A DNA stretch of 30,859 bases from JAEDES01 sp964470055. Its GTDB lineage: Bacteria > Bacillota_I > Bacilli_A > RF39 > UBA660. The notes beneath the pieces were generated by a model. It saw only the letters and a program-made list of their open reading frames with translations, ran no database searches and had not been told where the DNA came from. The translations under genes were made by a program, and so were the position numbers. Shown here in pieces: positions 14,894 to 22,349 of this stretch (its first letter is position 1; each line of letters starts with the position of its first letter). The stretch covers positions 1 through 30,859 of the forward strand of contig CAYXZZ010000010.1 in the NCBI GenBank assembly GCA_964470055.1, given 5' to 3'.

Positions 14894-16459
14894 ATGATAC
14901 AAAAACAAAAAGGTTGTAATGACATTTATGGAAGAGAAGCAAAAGTATGGAAATATGTAGAAAGTGTTATTGATGCGGCAATGGAAAAGTATAATTATAC
15001 TTATATGCGTACACCAATATTTGAGGCTACTGAATTATTCCATAGAGGTATTGGTGAGGCTACTGATATTGTTTCAAAGGAGACTTATGATTTTGTAGAT
15101 AGAGGTGGTAGAAATATTACACTTCGTCCAGAAGGAACTGCTGGTGTTGTTAGAAGTTACATTGAGAATAAAATGTATGGAGACCCTAATCAACCAGTAA
15201 AAGTTTACTATAATGGAACAATGTATAGATATGAAAGACCACAATCAGGAAGAGATAGAGAATTAACACAGTTTGGTATGGAAGTGTTAGGAAGTGATGA
15301 TCCACTTACTGATGCAGAAGTTATCTCTTTGGCAGTGAATATTTATAAAATGTTAGGCTTAAAAGAAATTAAAGTTAATATTAATTCACTAGGAGATAGT
15401 GAGTCAAGAAAATCTTATAGAGATGCGCTTGTTGAGTATTTTAAACCGCATATTAATGAATTGTGTGAAGATTGTCAGATTAGACTTGAAAAGAATCCGT
15501 TAAGAATTTTAGATTGTAAGGTTGATGCAGAGAATGAAATCTTAAAGAATGCGCCAAAGACAATTGATTATTTAAATGAAGCAAGTTCTAAGAGATTTGA
15601 AAGTGTTAAAGATTACTTAGATATCATGCAAATTAAGTATGAAGTTAATCCTAATATTGTTAGAGGTCTTGATTATTATAATCATACGGTATTTGAGATT
15701 GAGGCTAAAGTTGAAGGATTTGGTGCGAATAATGTATTAGGTGGTGGAGGTCGTTATAATGGGCTTTGTAGTCAATTAGATGGGCCAGAAACAGCCTGTA
15801 TTGGATTTGCATCTGGTATGGGCAGAATAGTTAAAGCACTAGAACTTGAAAATGTTAAAATGCCAATTGTTGATGATATTGATTTATTTATTATGTATGT
15901 TAATGAAGAGGAAAAGAAGTATGCGGCTTATTTAACTCAAGAATTAAGAATGGCTGGTTTTATTGTTGATACTGAGTATACTGGTAGAGGTATGAAAGGA
16001 CAATTTAAACAAGCCGATAGATTAAATGCTAAATATATTGCAATTTTAAATAGTGAAGATTTAGATAATAATGAAATACATATTAAAAACAATCAAACTA
16101 AAGAAGAAGAGATTATTAGTTTGGATGCACTGATTTATTACTTAGACGAAAAATTAAATACAGGTGATGATTGTGGTTGTGGTTGCGGAGATGAATACTG
16201 TGACTGCGATGATGATTGTTGCTGTGGTGGAGATTGTCATTGCGATGAATCATGCGATTGCGGATGCCAAGAAGGATATGAATGTACTTGTGGCGGAAGT
16301 TGCAATTGTTTAGATGGTGGAGAATGTACATGTGGAGATGACTGCAATTGTAGTGAAGATGATAATTGTTGCTGTGGCGGAGATTGTCATTGTCATGAAG
16401 AAGGTCATGAATGTCAGTGCCATGATGAAGGACAGCAATGTCATTGTCATGATAAATAG
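14894..16459 (+). CDS. hisS: Histidine-tRNA ligase with a long Cys/His-rich C-terminal tail
   Basis: This class II synthetase charges tRNA-His. From ATG 14894 (AGGAGG at 14881-14886) it is 521 aa. The catalytic core shows TLRPEGTAG (76-84), YRYERPQSGR (111-120), the HisA motif RGLDYYN (257-263), GGGRYNG (284-290) and the motif 3 Arg at 311. The anticodon-binding domain ends near residue 421, the normal family end. Residues 427-521 are an added tail of 95 residues with 30 Cys (many CxC and two CCC) and 7 His, rich in Gly and Asp: metallothionein-like composition. The tail is in frame and ends at a normal stop. Metal binding is inferred from composition. The frame opens earlier, at 14831, but the ribosome site fixes 14894. 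Confidence 0.95.
   Translation: MIQKQKGCNDIYGREAKVWKYVESVIDAAMEKYNYTYMRTPIFEATELFHRGIGEATDIVSKETYDFVDRGGRNITLRPEGTAGVVRSYIENKMYGDPNQPVKVYYNGTMYRYERPQSGRDRELTQFGMEVLGSDDPLTDAEVISLAVNIYKMLGLKEIKVNINSLGDSESRKSYRDALVEYFKPHINELCEDCQIRLEKNPLRILDCKVDAENEILKNAPKTIDYLNEASSKRFESVKDYLDIMQIKYEVNPNIVRGLDYYNHTVFEIEAKVEGFGANNVLGGGGRYNGLCSQLDGPETACIGFASGMGRIVKALELENVKMPIVDDIDLFIMYVNEEEKKYAAYLTQELRMAGFIVDTEYTGRGMKGQFKQADRLNAKYIAILNSEDLDNNEIHIKNNQTKEEEIISLDALIYYLDEKLNTGDDCGCGCGDEYCDCDDDCCCGGDCHCDESCDCGCQEGYECTCGGSCNCLDGGECTCGDDCNCSEDDNCCCGGDCHCHEEGHECQCHDEGQQCHCHDK
16211..16392 (+). repeat. Internal 150-bp-period repeat in the hisS tail
   Basis: A near-identical segment of about 32 bp occurs at 16211-16242 and 16361-16392, encoding CCCGGDCHC twice, 50 residues apart. 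Two differences are visible. Shorter CxC-coding units (TGT/TGC-N3-TGT/TGC) fill the space between. This suggests the tail grew by internal duplication. Confidence 0.75.
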
Positions 16460-16477
16460 AAGGGAAGTTAGTAGTTA

Positions 16478-18226
16478 ATGAAGACATTAGATAATGGAAC
16501 TTTAACAATTAAAAATGTTGGAGAAGAAGTTACTCTTCATGGTTGGGTTCAAAAGAAACGTGACCTTGGAGGAGTAGTATTTATAGATTTAAGAGATAGA
16601 AGTGGTATTGTTCAAATTGTTGTTAGAGACGGGGCTGAATTTTATGATTTAGCGGCTTCTTTAAAAAGTGAATCTGTACTTAAAGTTACAGGTAAAGTAA
16701 GTGAAAGAGAAAGTAAAAATCCTAATATTCCAACAGGAGATATAGAGGTTGAGGTTAGTGAATTAGAATTACTTAATACTAGTAAAGATGTTCCTTTTGA
16801 GATTAGTGATGATACTACTGCGTTAGAAGATACGAGATTAAAATATAGATATTTAGATATTCGTAGAAGCAGTGTGACAAATAATTTGGTTACGCGTCAT
16901 AAAATTACAATGGCTGTTAGAAACTTTTTAGATAAAGAAAAATTTATTGAAGTTGAAACACCTATACTTTGCAAATCAACTCCTGAAGGAGCAAGAGATT
17001 ATTTAGTGCCAAGCCGTGTAAATAATGGAAAATTCTTTGCCCTACCACAATCACCTCAAATATTTAAACAACTTTTGATGGTTGGGGGAATGGAAAGATA
17101 CTTTCAGATTGCTAGATGTTTTAGAGATGAAGATTTAAGAGCAGATAGACAGCCTGAATTTACACAAGTGGACTTAGAGATGAGTTTCGTTGATCAAGAC
17201 GATGTTATGGATTTAACTGAGAGATTAGTTGCTCATGTGTTTAAAGAAGTTAGAGGAATTGAAATTAAATTGCCACTTAGAAGAATGAAGTATGATGATG
17301 CGATGGAGTATTATGGTTCTGATAAGCCTGATTTAAGATTTGAAATGCCAATTAATAATATTACAGAGGTATTTAAAAATACAGAATTTACAGTATTTAA
17401 AAATGTAATAGATAATGATGGAGTGATCAATTGTTTGGTTGTTAAAGAACAAGCAGATAATTACTCTAGAAAGGCTTTAGATCAACTTACTGATTATGTT
17501 AAAACTTATCGAGCAAGTGGTTTAGCATACTTAAAGATTGCTGATGAGGTATCGGGAAGTATTGCGAAAGTAGTAAGTGAAGATGAGCTTAAGGCTTTAA
17601 AAGAAAACTTAGGTTTAGAAAATGGAGACTTAGTATTAATAGTTGCGGATACTAAGAGAAATGTCGTTAAAGCATCACTTGGGGCTTTACGTTGCAAATT
17701 AGGAAGAGATTTAGGGTTGATTAAAGAAGGTCAATATGAATTACTATGGGTAACTGAATTCCCTTCATTTGAATATAGTGAAGAAGAAGGACGTTATATG
17801 GCTTGTCACCATCCATTTACTGCTCCTCTTGATAGTGATATTGATAAATTACTTACAGATAAGGGAAATTGCTATTCAAAAGCATATGATATTGTTATTA
17901 ATGGTTATGAAGCAGGTGGAGGATCTATTCGTATTCATAGAGAAGACGTTCAAGAAAAGATGTTTAGAGCATTAGAATTGACTGAAGAAGACATTAATGA
18001 GAAGTTTGGTTTCTTCGTTGAGGCTTTAAAATATGGAACACCTCCACATGGGGGACTTGCATTAGGTCTTGATAGATTAGTAATGTTACTTACTGGTACA
18101 GAGAATATTCGTGATGTAATTGCTTTCCCTAAGACTGCGAGTGCATCATGTTTAATGAGTGAATGTCCTAATGTGGTTGATGAAAAACAACTAAAAGAAT
18201 TAGGTATTTCAATCGATAAAAAATAA
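16478..18226 (+). CDS. aspS: Aspartate-tRNA ligase
   Basis: This 582-aa bacterial-type class II AspRS charges tRNA-Asp. It has the N-terminal OB-fold anticodon domain (about 1-105, [20 protein letters not shown]), motif 1 with RYLDIRR, motif 2 [18 protein letters not shown], the bacterial GAD insertion domain in the middle (about 290-410) and motif 3 in [15 protein letters not shown]. Length is normal. It follows hisS by 18 nt, with AGAAGGGAAG as a somewhat distant ribosome site. It is the last gene of the T-box operon, and its cognate tRNA is the one the GAC specifier would read. Confidence 0.97.
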   Translation: MKTLDNGTLTIKNVGEEVTLHGWVQKKRDLGGVVFIDLRDRSGIVQIVVRDGAEFYDLAASLKSESVLKVTGKVSERESKNPNIPTGDIEVEVSELELLNTSKDVPFEISDDTTALEDTRLKYRYLDIRRSSVTNNLVTRHKITMAVRNFLDKEKFIEVETPILCKSTPEGARDYLVPSRVNNGKFFALPQSPQIFKQLLMVGGMERYFQIARCFRDEDLRADRQPEFTQVDLEMSFVDQDDVMDLTERLVAHVFKEVRGIEIKLPLRRMKYDDAMEYYGSDKPDLRFEMPINNITEVFKNTEFTVFKNVIDNDGVINCLVVKEQADNYSRKALDQLTDYVKTYRASGLAYLKIADEVSGSIAKVVSEDELKALKENLGLENGDLVLIVADTKRNVVKASLGALRCKLGRDLGLIKEGQYELLWVTEFPSFEYSEEEGRYMACHHPFTAPLDSDIDKLLTDKGNCYSKAYDIVINGYEAGGGSIRIHREDVQEKMFRALELTEEDINEKFGFFVEALKYGTPPHGGLALGLDRLVMLLTGTENIRDVIAFPKTASASCLMSECPNVVDEKQLKELGISIDKK

Positions 18227-18228
18227 GA

Positions 18229-18258
18229 ATGAGAGTTCAAGTGAACTCCCATTTTTTG
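18229..18258 (+). terminator. Intrinsic terminator after aspS
   Basis: Arms ATGAGAGTTC (18229-18238) and GAACTCCCAT (18243-18252) pair with one A-C mismatch around the loop AAGT, followed by a run of T to 18257. It ends the hisS-aspS operon. Confidence 0.87.
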
Positions 18259-18296
18259 TTGTGTTTATTTTATTGTTTACTTGGTACTTTACTATT

Positions 18297-18305
18297 TGAT
18301 ATACT
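18297..18305 (+). promoter_or_regulatory. Extended -10 promoter of the membrane-protein gene at 18332
   Basis: TGA plus TATACT at 18300-18305 forms an extended -10, with TTACTT at 18277-18282 as a weak -35 (17-nt spacer). An alternative is TTTACT (18288-18293) with TATGAT (18311-18316). Confidence 0.5.
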
Positions 18306-18331
18306 TTAGATATGATAAAGTAGGTGATGAT

Positions 18332-18979
18332 ATGAGTGATAGTAAGGGTTTTTTTGATAAGAAAAAAATATCAAGAGAAAAATTAACTATTAGAGATATA
18401 AAAAAGAATTCTTTTAGTGATGTTAGTCATACTATTAAGCGTATTAAATTAGAAGAAAAGAGAATTGTAACTTACGTTGTAATGATAATATTATTGATAG
18501 TTTTTGTCGTTGGGATAGTAGTTTTTCCGGTGTTAAGTGAAAATAAGCAGAATATTATTAGTTCAGGGCCTTTAAAAATTCAGTTTGTTGATAATGAGAT
18601 GGGAATGAGTGATATTATTAATTTTACGGAAAGAGATGGTAATCCGGGAGAAGAGGGTGTTGTTGTTAATAGTGCAGTATTTACTATTACTAATGATAGT
18701 AGTGCTAGTAGTTGGTATGCGGTTTATTTAGATGATTATGTGGATATGATTGAATTTGATAATTGCAGTGATAGGCAGTTTGATAAAGATATGATTTATT
18801 TTAGTATTGATAATTCTGATGTTACTATGCTTTCTTCTGTTGACTATGGTGGAAGGTATGTTTTAACAGAGGGGATTATTTCTGCTAATAGTAAAGTTAC
18901 TCATGAAGTTCGTATTTTTCATATGGATTATAGTGAAGAACATTATCACGGGAAGATTGTTGTTAAGTATTTGAGGTAG
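18332..18979 (+). CDS. Hypothetical single-pass membrane protein, 215 aa
   Basis: I do not recognise this protein. The basic N-terminal part (residues 1-44, many Lys/Arg) should lie in the cytoplasm, one membrane helix spans about 45-67, and the remaining ~150 residues are outside. The outer domain is acidic and strand-rich (segments such as VVNSAVFTITND and KIVVKYLR at the end), suggesting an Ig-like or beta-sandwich fold. The frame is open from 18281, but AGGTG at 18322-18326 places the start at ATG 18332, after the promoter. It is monocistronic, with terminators on both sides. An envelope role is the safest guess. Confidence 0.75.
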   Translation: MSDSKGFFDKKKISREKLTIRDIKKNSFSDVSHTIKRIKLEEKRIVTYVVMIILLIVFVVGIVVFPVLSENKQNIISSGPLKIQFVDNEMGMSDIINFTERDGNPGEEGVVVNSAVFTITNDSSASSWYAVYLDDYVDMIEFDNCSDRQFDKDMIYFSIDNSDVTMLSSVDYGGRYVLTEGIISANSKVTHEVRIFHMDYSEEHYHGKIVVKYLR

Positions 18980-18999
18980 GGCAATATTTGCTCTTTTTT
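18979..18999 (+). terminator. Intrinsic terminator after the membrane-protein gene
   Basis: GGGCAA (18979-18984) pairs with TTGCTC (18988-18993) around a 3-nt loop, followed by TTTTTT. It works on the plus strand only and overlaps the stop codon by one base. The converging minus-strand gene ends 2 nt further. Confidence 0.8.
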
Positions 19000-19000
19000 G

Positions 19001-19759
19001 TTATTTTATAAATTCTTCAATAATTCTATTTATTAAGTATGGGTTTTGAAGGTAGGAGTAGTGAGTTGCTTTTTTAATTATTATTAAGGCAGAATTGACA
19101 ATTAATTTATTTAATTTTTTTCCGTCTTTTAATGGTGTATCTTGATCGAGTTCTCCCCAAATGAGTAAAGTGTTGCTTTTTATATTTTGATAATAGTTAG
19201 TTAAATCTTCGGTTATGATGTTTTTAAAAGTATTATGCATGGTAGGAGGTAAGGCGTTGTAGTCAGCAGAACCAAAAATTTTTAAAAGTTGTTGTTTCAT
19301 TGTTTCTTGTTTTAGTTTTGGGAAAAATTTTATTACTTTTTTCATTAATTTATATGTTTTTTCTTTTAACCATTTTAGTGGTGTTTTTTTATGTTTGATT
19401 CCGGCTACATCAATTAAAATAATATTACTTATTGGGATTTTGTAGTAACCAATTAAAAGAGAGGTTATTCTTCCGCCGAAAGAATGGGCTAATATTATTG
19501 GATTTATAATATTTAATTGTTTCATAAACTCTATTACTAATTCAGAATAGTCATAGATTGTTAGTGTTTTTTCGGGGATTGGACTACTTCCTAGACCGGG
19601 ATAATCTAGGATATAAATTGTGTATTTTTCTTTAAAATAATTTATTGTGTGATAAAAGGTTTCTCTAGTATTTCCCCAACCAGGGAGAATGAGAAGTGTT
19701 TTTTCTTTATCACCAAATTTTTCATAATATATCGTTAAATCGTTTAGATTTATGTACAT
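19001..19759 (-). CDS. Alpha/beta hydrolase
   Basis: This 252-aa soluble alpha/beta-hydrolase fold protein resembles esterases of the MhpC/BioH type. The nucleophile is S93 in AHSFGG (the usual first Gly of GxSxG is Ala), the acid is D205 in WGELDQDTP and the base is H233 in ATHYSYL. The oxyanion-loop segment is LPGWGN at 25-30. On its strand AGGTGATT precedes the ATG at 19759-19757. It is a lone minus-strand gene between plus-strand units. Substrate cannot be predicted. Identification of the fold is firm, of the role weak. Confidence 0.88.
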   Translation of the reverse strand: MYINLNDLTIYYEKFGDKEKTLLILPGWGNTRETFYHTINYFKEKYTIYILDYPGLGSSPIPEKTLTIYDYSELVIEFMKQLNIINPIILAHSFGGRITSLLIGYYKIPISNIILIDVAGIKHKKTPLKWLKEKTYKLMKKVIKFFPKLKQETMKQQLLKIFGSADYNALPPTMHNTFKNIITEDLTNYYQNIKSNTLLIWGELDQDTPLKDGKKLNKLIVNSALIIIKKATHYSYLQNPYLINRIIEEFIK

Positions 19760-19809
19760 GTAATCACCTAGTGTAATTTATGTGAAGATGTCAAATCGGG
19801 TGAAAAATG

Positions 19810-19839
19810 TTGCATATAAGATCTTTAATATGTTATACT
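19810..19839 (+). promoter_or_regulatory. Promoter of the structured RNA
   Basis: A -35 TTGCAT at 19810-19815 and a -10 TATACT at 19834-19839 have an 18-nt spacer, with TGT before the -10 forming the extended element. The predicted start is G19846, exactly the first base of the RNA's closing stem. Confidence 0.85.
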
Positions 19840-19845
19840 TAAATT

Positions 19846-20028
19846 GTCAGAGAGATGCGACACCGGCCCATCTAAAACCGACTAAATGAACGATACGGGA
19901 GTTTTGATCAGTTATCGGTGTTGAATACTTATGTAATGCGTAAGGATCCTAATGATAACGTAAGGACACCCACCTGTGCAATGGACAGGTTTTATCGTAC
20001 GCTAGGACGCTCTCACCTGACTTTTTTT
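19846..20028 (+). ncRNA. Structured non-coding RNA, about 183 nt (possibly raiA-motif class)
   Basis: No gene-like frame with a ribosome site is present, but the segment folds extensively. The closing stem pairs GTCAG-GAGA-GCG (19846-19859) with CGC-TCTC-CTGAC (20008-20021) and is followed by seven T. Inside are two domains. The 5' domain pairs ACACCG (19860-19865) with CGGTGT (19916-19921) and encloses AAAACCG (19874-19880) with CGG...GTTTT (19896-19905). The 3' domain pairs GCGTA (19938-19942) with TACGC (19998-20002), GATAA (19954-19958) with TTATC (19992-19996) and ACCTGT (19972-19977) with ACAGGT (19985-19990). It is more GC-rich than its surroundings and has its own promoter. Size and two-domain shape suggest the raiA RNA class of Bacillota, but I cannot confirm this; no raiA gene is adjacent. 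Confidence 0.82.
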
Positions 20029-20029
20029 A

Positions 20030-20058
20030 TTGCATTTTTTGGGGGAATTTGTTATAAT
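20030..20058 (+). promoter_or_regulatory. Promoter TTGCAT-17-TATAAT of the gene at 20081
   Basis: A -35 TTGCAT at 20030-20035, just after the RNA's U-tract, and a perfect -10 TATAAT at 20053-20058 have a 17-nt spacer, with an extended TGT. The structured RNA and the downstream gene are thus separate transcripts. Confidence 0.9.
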
Positions 20059-20080
20059 AGGCCGTGCGAGGTGGTAGCTT

Positions 20081-20893
20081 ATGTTGATCCTTCCTATAGT
20101 TAATAGAAATAGGGTTTTAAACGTAGAAGTTAAACTAAAAACAGCAGATAAAATTCGTTCAGGGATTAAGTTTTCTGATGCAGGAGAGAGTGAAGTTATA
20201 GTTAATGGAAAAAGACTTTCTGATTCTAGTTTTAAGGATATTAGAACAGACGGGGCTGCATTGGAATTTATTAGAACTAATTCAATGAAATTTAGAAGGA
20301 ATTATTTAATTACGACAAGAGAAGAGTCTAGTTCTTCTGTTTATGATGTTTATGAGGTGGAACAGCCTCCTAAAAAAGTAACTGATGGATTAGATAATCT
20401 ATATATTAGTGCGATTACAGATATGAGAAAGCAAATTCCTGGTAATAAAAAAGGACGATATGTGTCTTTAGAAAAGTTAGGTGTAGGAGAACATTTAACG
20501 GATGAAAAGATTAAATTGCTTCAAGATATAGTTAGAGATGTAAGAGATTCTGGTAAATGGCCAATATTATTTGAAAGAGCAGGAATTGCTGATTTACCAG
20601 AAACATTAGAATTTATAAAACAATTTGATTGTACAGTAATTGAAGATACGACAATTCCAGAAGATAGTTTACAGGAAATGATGGAGTCGTTAAGAAAACT
20701 TAATACAAGAGATTCTAAAAATTTAGTTAATTATTATAATATGGCGATTAGTAATAGAGATGTTTATACTAAGTTGTCAACAGTTAATAAAATTTTATAT
20801 GATAAACCACTTACTTTAATTCAATCTAAGAGACAAAAACAAAAGCAATTAGTTAAATCAATGGGAGAAAATAGTAGTGGAAAAGTTGCATAG
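20081..20893 (+). CDS. Hypothetical protein, 270 aa, coupled to tcdA
   Basis: I do not recognise this protein. It is soluble and charged. The first ~95 residues look strand-rich (MLILPIVNRNRVLNVEVKL...), and the rest looks helical. There is no nucleotide-binding or catalytic motif. GAGGTGG (20068-20074) lies 6 nt before the ATG, under a near-consensus promoter. Its 3' end overlaps the GTG start of tcdA by 17 nt, which implies translational coupling with a tRNA-modification gene. A role near tRNA modification is only a guess from this. Confidence 0.78.
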   Translation: MLILPIVNRNRVLNVEVKLKTADKIRSGIKFSDAGESEVIVNGKRLSDSSFKDIRTDGAALEFIRTNSMKFRRNYLITTREESSSSVYDVYEVEQPPKKVTDGLDNLYISAITDMRKQIPGNKKGRYVSLEKLGVGEHLTDEKIKLLQDIVRDVRDSGKWPILFERAGIADLPETLEFIKQFDCTVIEDTTIPEDSLQEMMESLRKLNTRDSKNLVNYYNMAISNRDVYTKLSTVNKILYDKPLTLIQSKRQKQKQLVKSMGENSSGKVA

Positions 20894-21569
20894 ATTTTCA
20901 AGGCTTTCTAAGATTATTAGTGAAGAGATGGTTTCTTTACTGAATAAGAAATGTGTCTTAATACTTGGTGTAGGTGGCGTAGGTGGTTATGTTGCGGAAG
21001 CCCTTGCGAGATCAAATATTGGAAAATTAATTTTAGTTGATTTTGATATTGTTGATGAAACCAATATAAATAGGCAGATTATTGCGTTAGAATCAACTGT
21101 TGGAATGAAGAAAGTTGATGCTTTAGAAGAGAGAATAAAGGATATAAATAGTGGTTGTGAAGTTGTAAAGATTGATAAGTTTATTGATTTAGAAAATATA
21201 GGGGAATTATTTGATTATAATATAGATTATTTTGTGGATGCTTGTGATACGATGACTGTAAAGAAGGCTGCAATTAAGAAGTGTATTGATGAAAATATAC
21301 CGTTTATTTCTAGTATGGGTACGGGGAACAAACTTGATCCTTCAAAATTAGAGATAGTTGATATTAGAAAAACAATTAATGATCCACTTGCGAAAGTGAT
21401 TAGGAAATTTGTTAAGGATGAGAAAATTAATAAAAAAGTTATGGTTTTGTCGTCTAATGAGTTACCAATAAAAACAGGTGATAGGACACCTGGTTCTACG
21501 GCATTTGTACCGGCAAGTGCGGGACTACTTATTGCAAGTTATGTAGTTAGACAATTTATTCAAAAATAA
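20877..21569 (+). CDS. tcdA: tRNA threonylcarbamoyladenosine dehydratase (TcdA/CsdL)
   Basis: This ThiF/E1-like enzyme converts t6A37 in tRNAs to the cyclic form ct6A using ATP. The 230-aa chain has the nucleotide-binding loop GVGGVGG at 31-37, DFDIVDETNINRQ at 55-67, and the TcdA signature region GNKLDPSKLEIVDIRKT followed by PLAKVIRK, with PGSTAFVPASAG near the end. The start is GTG 20877, with GGGAG at 20863-20867, inside the upstream gene. Length is slightly short for the family (about 250-270 aa). The family call is firm. Confidence 0.92.
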   Translation: MEKLHRFSRLSKIISEEMVSLLNKKCVLILGVGGVGGYVAEALARSNIGKLILVDFDIVDETNINRQIIALESTVGMKKVDALEERIKDINSGCEVVKIDKFIDLENIGELFDYNIDYFVDACDTMTVKKAAIKKCIDENIPFISSMGTGNKLDPSKLEIVDIRKTINDPLAKVIRKFVKDEKINKKVMVLSSNELPIKTGDRTPGSTAFVPASAGLLIASYVVRQFIQK

Positions 21570-21570
21570 A

Positions 21571-21594
21571 AAGAGCGAAAATTGATTCGTTCTT
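21571..21594. terminator. Bidirectional terminator between tcdA and lexA
   Basis: AAGAGCGAA (21571-21579) and TTCGTTCTT (21586-21594) form a 9-bp stem with one G-U pair around a 6-nt loop. T-runs follow on both strands, so it can serve the converging tcdA and lexA transcripts. Confidence 0.84.
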
Positions 21595-21602
21595 TTGTTT
21601 TG

Positions 21603-22220
21603 TTATAATTTTCTGTATAATCCAATTACTTTTCCTAGAATAGTTACTTCTTTTAAGATAATTGGTTCCATTGTATCATTTTCTGGTTGTAATCTAAAAT
21701 AACCGTTTTCTTTATAGAAAGTTTTTACTGTTGCTTCATTATCAGAGTTCATAGCAACAACAGTTTCTCCGTTTCGAGCAGTATTTTGTCTTTCAACTAT
21801 TAAAATGTCGCCGTCATAGATTCCAACATTAATCATTGATTCACCACTAACACGTAGTGTAAATACTTCGTTTTTTGTATTAATTAGGTTTGCTGGTAGT
21901 GAAAAGTATTCGTCTGGTGTTTCAATTGCTTCAATTGGGGTACCGGCTGTTACTTTTCCCAGTAATGGTACGTCTACAACGTTTTCTTCTTTTTCGATAT
22001 ATTCATTTGGAACTAATATTTCAATAGTTCTGTTTTTGCTGTTTCCTTTTCTAATGTATCCTTTTTCTTCTAATTTTGTTAGATGGAAATGTATAGTTGC
22101 AGGAGAATGAAGGTTGGCTTTTTCTCCTATTTCTCTTACTGTTGGTGGATATCCGTTATTGGCAACTAATTGTTTGATTATTTGTAATATATGTTGTTGT
22201 CTGGTAGTTAGTTTTTCCAT
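21603..22220 (-). CDS. lexA: LexA repressor
   Basis: This 205-aa protein is the SOS repressor and self-cleaves when RecA is activated. The N-terminal winged helix-turn-helix covers about 1-65 (GYPPTVREIGEKANLHSPATIHFHL). The cleavage site is A92-G93 in VTAGTP, and the Ser-Lys dyad is S128 (VSGESM) and K166 (ATVKTF). AAGGAGGGA precedes its ATG. It is divergent from a small SOS-type membrane gene, as lexA is from yneA in Bacillus and from sosA in staphylococci. A LexA box lies in the shared intergenic region. Identification is firm. Confidence 0.97.
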   Translation of the reverse strand: MEKLTTRQQHILQIIKQLVANNGYPPTVREIGEKANLHSPATIHFHLTKLEEKGYIRKGNSKNRTIEILVPNEYIEKEENVVDVPLLGKVTAGTPIEAIETPDEYFSLPANLINTKNEVFTLRVSGESMINVGIYDGDILIVERQNTARNGETVVAMNSDNEATVKTFYKENGYFRLQPENDTMEPIILKEVTILGKVIGLYRKL

Positions 22221-22243
22221 ATTTAATCCCTCCTTATATATTT

Positions 22244-22272
22244 AGTTTAACATTGTATGTGTAAAATGTCAA
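22244..22272 (-). promoter_or_regulatory. Promoter of lexA
   Basis: Read on the minus strand: TTGACA (plus 22267-22272), a 17-nt spacer, then TAAACT (plus 22244-22249) preceded by TGT. It runs opposite to the SOS promoter 20 nt away. Confidence 0.8.
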
Positions 22273-22282
22273 ACAAATGTTT
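22271..22282. promoter_or_regulatory. Possible degenerate second LexA box
   Basis: AAAC-AAAT-GTTT is a symmetric variant of the Gram-positive box GAAC-N4-GTTC with both outer bases changed. It touches the lexA -35 and has the same AAAT centre as the good box at 22298. It could allow weak autoregulation, but the match is imperfect. Confidence 0.38.
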
Positions 22283-22291
22283 TAATATTTA

Positions 22292-22320
22292 TTGACACGA
22301 ATAAATGTTCGAATTATAAT
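22292..22320 (+). promoter_or_regulatory. Perfect consensus SOS promoter (TTGACA-17-TATAAT)
   Basis: A -35 TTGACA at 22292-22297 and a -10 TATAAT at 22315-22320 have a 17-nt spacer. The spacer is almost filled by the LexA box, so bound LexA would block RNA polymerase directly. It drives the 52-aa gene and perhaps polA by read-through. Confidence 0.92.
22298..22311. promoter_or_regulatory. LexA box (SOS operator)
   Basis: CGAATAAATGTTCG matches the Bacillota SOS consensus CGAAC-N4-GTTCG at every defined position except one (T for C in the left half-site). It lies exactly between the -35 and -10 of the plus-strand promoter and next to lexA. Confidence 0.88.
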
Positions 22321-22349
22321 TGAGGTATAAAGTGAAGGGAGAGATGTAT

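Noticed and set aside
16172..16459. The HisRS tail as a frameshift artefact or a separate downstream gene.
   Set aside because: The frame is continuous, no start with a ribosome site lies at the junction, and the biased but organised CxC pattern is not what an off-frame reading gives.
16116..16508. A 130-aa His/Asn-rich open frame on the minus strand opposite the hisS tail.
   Set aside because: Its odd composition is the complement of the Cys-codon repeats. No ribosome site or promoter is visible, and hisS is clearly coding on the plus strand.
19846..20028. 6S RNA as the identity of the structured RNA.
   Set aside because: 6S RNA is one long hairpin with a central bubble. This RNA has a short closing stem with two separate multi-helix domains.
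19918..20103. A 61-aa open frame across the structured RNA region.
   Set aside because: It has no ribosome site, runs through the RNA's stems, its U-tract and the next promoter, and the region is better explained as non-coding RNA.
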